Source: an uncultured Phascolarctobacterium sp.
GTDB taxonomy: Bacteria; Bacillota; Negativicutes; Acidaminococcales; Acidaminococcaceae
Assembly: GCF_905212365.1 (NCBI RefSeq)
Contig: NZ_CAJMEH010000076.1
Span: forward strand, 1-8,083
Length of the DNA stretch: 8,083 bases
Reading direction: 5' to 3'
The notes under the pieces are model-generated. The model did no database searches. It was not told the origin of the DNA and saw only the letters and a program-made list of their open reading frames with translations. How positions within the stretch are numbered: position 1 is the stretch's first letter; each line of letters opens with the position of its first letter. Shown in pieces: positions 6,109 to 8,083 of this stretch. The position numbers were made by a program, and so were the translations under genes.

Positions 6109-7716
6109 TTAAAATTCTTTGAGCAGCTCATCCATATATTTACGCAGCTTCTCCAGCTTCCTGCGTATTGCCGGAGCCTTGGCCGCGTCCCTGGCCACAA
6201 TCTGCTCCAGCTTGCTGCGCTGCTGCAAATATTCGCTTTCCATGCTGCGCAAATAAGCGCGAAATTCCAGAGCGGACGGTTCTACGGTAACGATTTCGGA
6301 AGCCTTTACCTGCCAATCGGTACCGTCGATAGTAACGCAATCGCCAAACTGGGGAATATAGGCAGCCGTTCCCAGCCTGCGCCCCAAAATATCCGCCAGG
6401 CTCATCGCCGCGTCCATCTCGCCGTGAGTCACAAAGAAAGCCTTCGGAGCGCTCTTCATGCCGCCGTACCAAGCCAGCAGCTGTTCCTTATCCGCATGGG
6501 CGGAAAAGCCCTTCATATTATAAATCTTCGCCTTCACGCTGATGGTCTCGCCCATAATTTTCACGCGCTTAGCGCCGTCGATAATCTGCCGTCCCATGGA
6601 GCCTTCCGCCTGATAACCGGCGAAAACCACGCTGCTGTCCTCGCGCCACAAATTATGCTTCAAGTGATGCAGAATACGTCCGGCGTCCGCCATGCCGCTG
6701 GCCGACAAAATAATTTTGCTGCCCGGCGTATCGTTAATCGCCACAGATTCCTGCGCCGTCGCCGTAAAATGCAGATTGCGCATATTCACCAGGCGGCGGC
6801 CCTGCATTTCATAAAGCGCGCGCGCTTCCGCATCGTACTCCTCCGGGTTCGTCATGGTAATCTGCGTCGCCCTGTTAGCCATGGGACTGTCGACATAAAT
6901 CGGCACCTCGGGAATACGCCCCTCGCTCAGCAGCTTTTGGAAATAATACAGCAGCACCTGCGTGCGGCCTACGGCGAAAGCCGGAATAACCACGTTGCCT
7001 CCCCGCTCCACCGTATCGTTAATAATGCGGGCCAGTTCGCCCTCCTTGTCGTAAGCCTCGTGGACGCGGTTGCCGTAAGTTGATTCGGTGATGATAAAAT
7101 CCGCCACAGCCATCGCTTCCGGGTCCTCGATAATCGGCTGATTAGGCTGTCCGATGTCGCCCGTAAAAATCAAGCGCGTACTTTTGTCGCCTTCCGTCAC
7201 CAGCATTTCCACAAAGGCAGAGCCCAAGATATGCCCCGCCACCTTAAAGCGCACCCGCACGCCCGGCACTACCGTAAATTCCGCGGCAAAATCGTGAATA
7301 CGGAACAACTTCAGCGCTCTGTCGGCGTCGTCCACCGTAAACAGCGGCTCGACAAATTTTTTACCGGCGCGCATGCCCTTGCGGTTGGCAAATTCGGCGT
7401 CGCTTTCCTGAATGTGCGCGCTGTCCGGCAGCAAAATAGAGCACAGCTCCTCCGTGGATTTCGTACAGTGGATGGGCCCGCGAAAGCCTTCCTTGACCAG
7501 CTTGGGCAGCAGGCCGCTGTGGTCCACATGGGCGTGGGTCAGCACCACGGCTTCTATCTCCGCAGGGTTGAACAAAAAATCCTTTTCGTTAAACGCCTTG
7601 ACCAGCTTCGAGCCCTGGAACATACCGCAGTCCACCAGCAGCTTGTGCGCCCCCGTTTCTATCAGATAGCAGGAACCTGTAACCGTGCGCGCCGCGCCTA
7701 AAAACGTAATCTTCAT
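6109..7716 (-). CDS. MBL-fold/beta-CASP RNA-processing metallohydrolase
   Basis: A zinc-dependent nuclease-type protein of the beta-CASP branch of the metallo-beta-lactamase fold (YSH1/CPSF73-like bacterial family), probably acting on RNA in the cytoplasm. All metal ligands are present: THAHVDH with H61, H63, D65 and H66, then H162 in AGHILGS and D187 in FTGDIG. The beta-CASP insertion follows, with motif A Glu211 (TESTYGNR) and PAFAVGRTQ near 245-253. Motif B is His407 (FSAHAD) and motif C His431 (VTHGE). A charged, probably helical tail of about 50 residues ends the protein, possibly for dimerisation or RNA contact. The frame is open to a TTG at 7749, but ATG at 7714-7716 is the better start: it has GGAGG 7 nt upstream and begins with the typical MKITFLGAARTVTGSC. 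This gives 535 aa. It is separated from the downstream operon by that operon's own promoter. The specific RNA target is unknown. Confidence 0.92.
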   Translation of the reverse strand: MKITFLGAARTVTGSCYLIETGAHKLLVDCGMFQGSKLVKAFNEKDFLFNPAEIEAVVLTHAHVDHSGLLPKLVKEGFRGPIHCTKSTEELCSILLPDSAHIQESDAEFANRKGMRAGKKFVEPLFTVDDADRALKLFRIHDFAAEFTVVPGVRVRFKVAGHILGSAFVEMLVTEGDKSTRLIFTGDIGQPNQPIIEDPEAMAVADFIITESTYGNRVHEAYDKEGELARIINDTVERGGNVVIPAFAVGRTQVLLYYFQKLLSEGRIPEVPIYVDSPMANRATQITMTNPEEYDAEARALYEMQGRRLVNMRNLHFTATAQESVAINDTPGSKIILSASGMADAGRILHHLKHNLWREDSSVVFAGYQAEGSMGRQIIDGAKRVKIMGETISVKAKIYNMKGFSAHADKEQLLAWYGGMKSAPKAFFVTHGEMDAAMSLADILGRRLGTAAYIPQFGDCVTIDGTDWQVKASEIVTVEPSALEFRAYLRSMESEYLQQRSKLEQIVARDAAKAPAIRRKLEKLRKYMDELLKEF

Positions 7717-7778
7717 AGCCAAGCCTCCATTCTTATATCCGCACAACAAATCGCCTGAATTTTTACAGCGGTTAAATT

Positions 7779-7784
7779 ATTATA
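7779..7784 (-). promoter_or_regulatory. Possible -10 box for the beta-CASP gene
   Basis: A perfect TATAAT on the minus strand sits in an A/T-rich patch about 60 nt upstream of the ATG at 7716 and would start transcription near 7772. No convincing -35 lies at the right distance; TTTACC at 7813-7808 is too far. The remaining 7717-7859 stretch holds only this and the GGAGG site at 7724-7728. Confidence 0.3.
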
Positions 7785-7859
7785 TATAAATAATTCTACG
7801 CGCGCATGGTAAATCCTTGCCTCCACTTACGAAGCTTTTGTGAAAAGTGAACGGAAACA

Positions 7860-7895
7860 AAAAGGCTGCGCCCCTCTAAGGAAGCACAGCCTTTT
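7860..7895 (-). terminator. Intrinsic terminator after the racemase-family gene
   Basis: In RNA sense AAAAGGCUGUGC (7895-7884) pairs along 12 bp with GCGCAGCCUUUU (7871-7860) around a 12-nt loop. The U run continues by one base to give CCUUUUUGUUU. It lies just after the stop codon at 7909-7911. The stem is also followed by UUUU on the plus strand, but no plus-strand gene ends here. Confidence 0.85.
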
Positions 7896-7908
7896 ACATC
7901 GTCATATT

Positions 7909-8083
7909 TTATAAACTGCCCCCGCTCCAGCTGCGCAAACGCGCGGGCGGTTCGGGGTACGCGCGGCGACTGGTATGCAAGCCCTGACGCGCCAGGCTTT
8001 CCGCCAGCGATACGGCGGCCGCGGCCGCGTCGATTACCGGTACGCCCAGGCGCTCGCCAAGCGGCCTGGCTAAACCTAAAAAC
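7909..8083 (-). CDS. Asp/Glu/hydantoin racemase family protein, C-terminal fragment (cut by window edge)
   Basis: Only the last 57 codons before the TAA at 7909-7911 are visible, entering from the right edge. The stretch GLARPLGERLGVPVIDAAAA, followed by VSLAESLARQGLHTS, matches the end of Asp/Glu/hydantoin racemases. There a 'GVPVID..AAAV.LAE.L' segment follows shortly after the second catalytic Cys. That Cys would lie just outside the window, so activity cannot be judged. These enzymes interconvert stereoisomers of amino acids, hydantoins or allantoin, or isomerise related acids. The tail after the match is short, basic and Pro-rich. The gene ends at its own terminator (7860-7895), so it is not in an operon with the beta-CASP gene. 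Confidence 0.72.
   Translation of the reverse strand, partial: FLGLARPLGERLGVPVIDAAAAAVSLAESLARQGLHTSRRAYPEPPARLRSWSGGSL

Noticed and set aside
6424..7701. Long plus-strand frames opposite the beta-CASP gene (219 and 156 codons)
   Set aside because: They are His/Arg-rich shadow translations without ribosome binding sites; the opposite strand has all catalytic motifs.
7717..7749. Upstream TTG start for the beta-CASP protein
   Set aside because: The extra 11 residues are not typical of the family, and the GGAGG site is placed 7 nt from the ATG at 7716.
8010..8030. GCGGCC repeat tract
   Set aside because: It encodes a run of Ala codons in the racemase-family C-terminus, at the usual Ala-rich position of that family, so no separate repeat function is needed.
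1..8083. CRISPR arrays, tRNA or rRNA genes, intact transposases
   Set aside because: No regularly spaced direct repeats, no tRNA-like cloverleaf with a CCA-type end and no transposase motifs were seen on either strand.

Overview
All recognisable genes in this window lie on the minus strand, so transcription runs from high to low coordinates. The DNA looks like a diderm Firmicute, most likely of the Negativicutes. It combines Firmicute traits (strong AGGAGG-type ribosome binding sites, TTGACA/TATAAT promoters, a canonical T-box leader) with an exported, Asn/Thr/Gly-rich, repeat-built protein of the autotransporter-passenger type, which needs an outer membrane. The genus cannot be fixed from the sequence.

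Layout from right to left: (i) 7909-8083, the C-terminal end of an Asp/Glu/hydantoin racemase-family gene, closed by a terminator at 7860-7895. (ii) 6109-7716, a complete beta-CASP metallo-beta-lactamase-fold RNase-type protein. (iii) 5989-6017, a near-consensus promoter, followed by a leucine-type T-box leader that ends in an intrinsic terminator at 5739-5769. (iv) 1881-5709, a four-gene operon: an isocitrate lyase/PEP mutase superfamily C-C lyase, then the three parts of a TRAP transporter (dctP lipoprotein, dctQ, dctM), ending at a terminator at 1827-1861. (v) 1421-1826, a gene-free stretch with a promoter whose spacer is largely a G tract and a MITE-like palindromic element of about 160 bp. 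(vi) 1-1420, the 5' part of an AT-rich autotransporter-like gene that runs off the left edge.

The most interesting system is the T-box-controlled lyase-TRAP operon. The leader can be read in detail: K-turn, specifier loop, distal loop with GGUUGGUG, the 14-nt T-box, and mutually exclusive antiterminator and terminator. The specifier reads CUC (Leu) and the acceptor-binding bulge is UGGU, which fits the A73 discriminator of tRNA-Leu. The operon should therefore be switched on when charged tRNA-Leu is scarce, which links uptake of an organic acid and its cleavage (or formation) by an aldol-type lyase to leucine supply. The substrate is not determined by the sequence.

The second point of interest is the possible phase-variable promoter of the surface-protein gene: TTGTCG, a 16-nt spacer beginning with a G run, then TATAAT.
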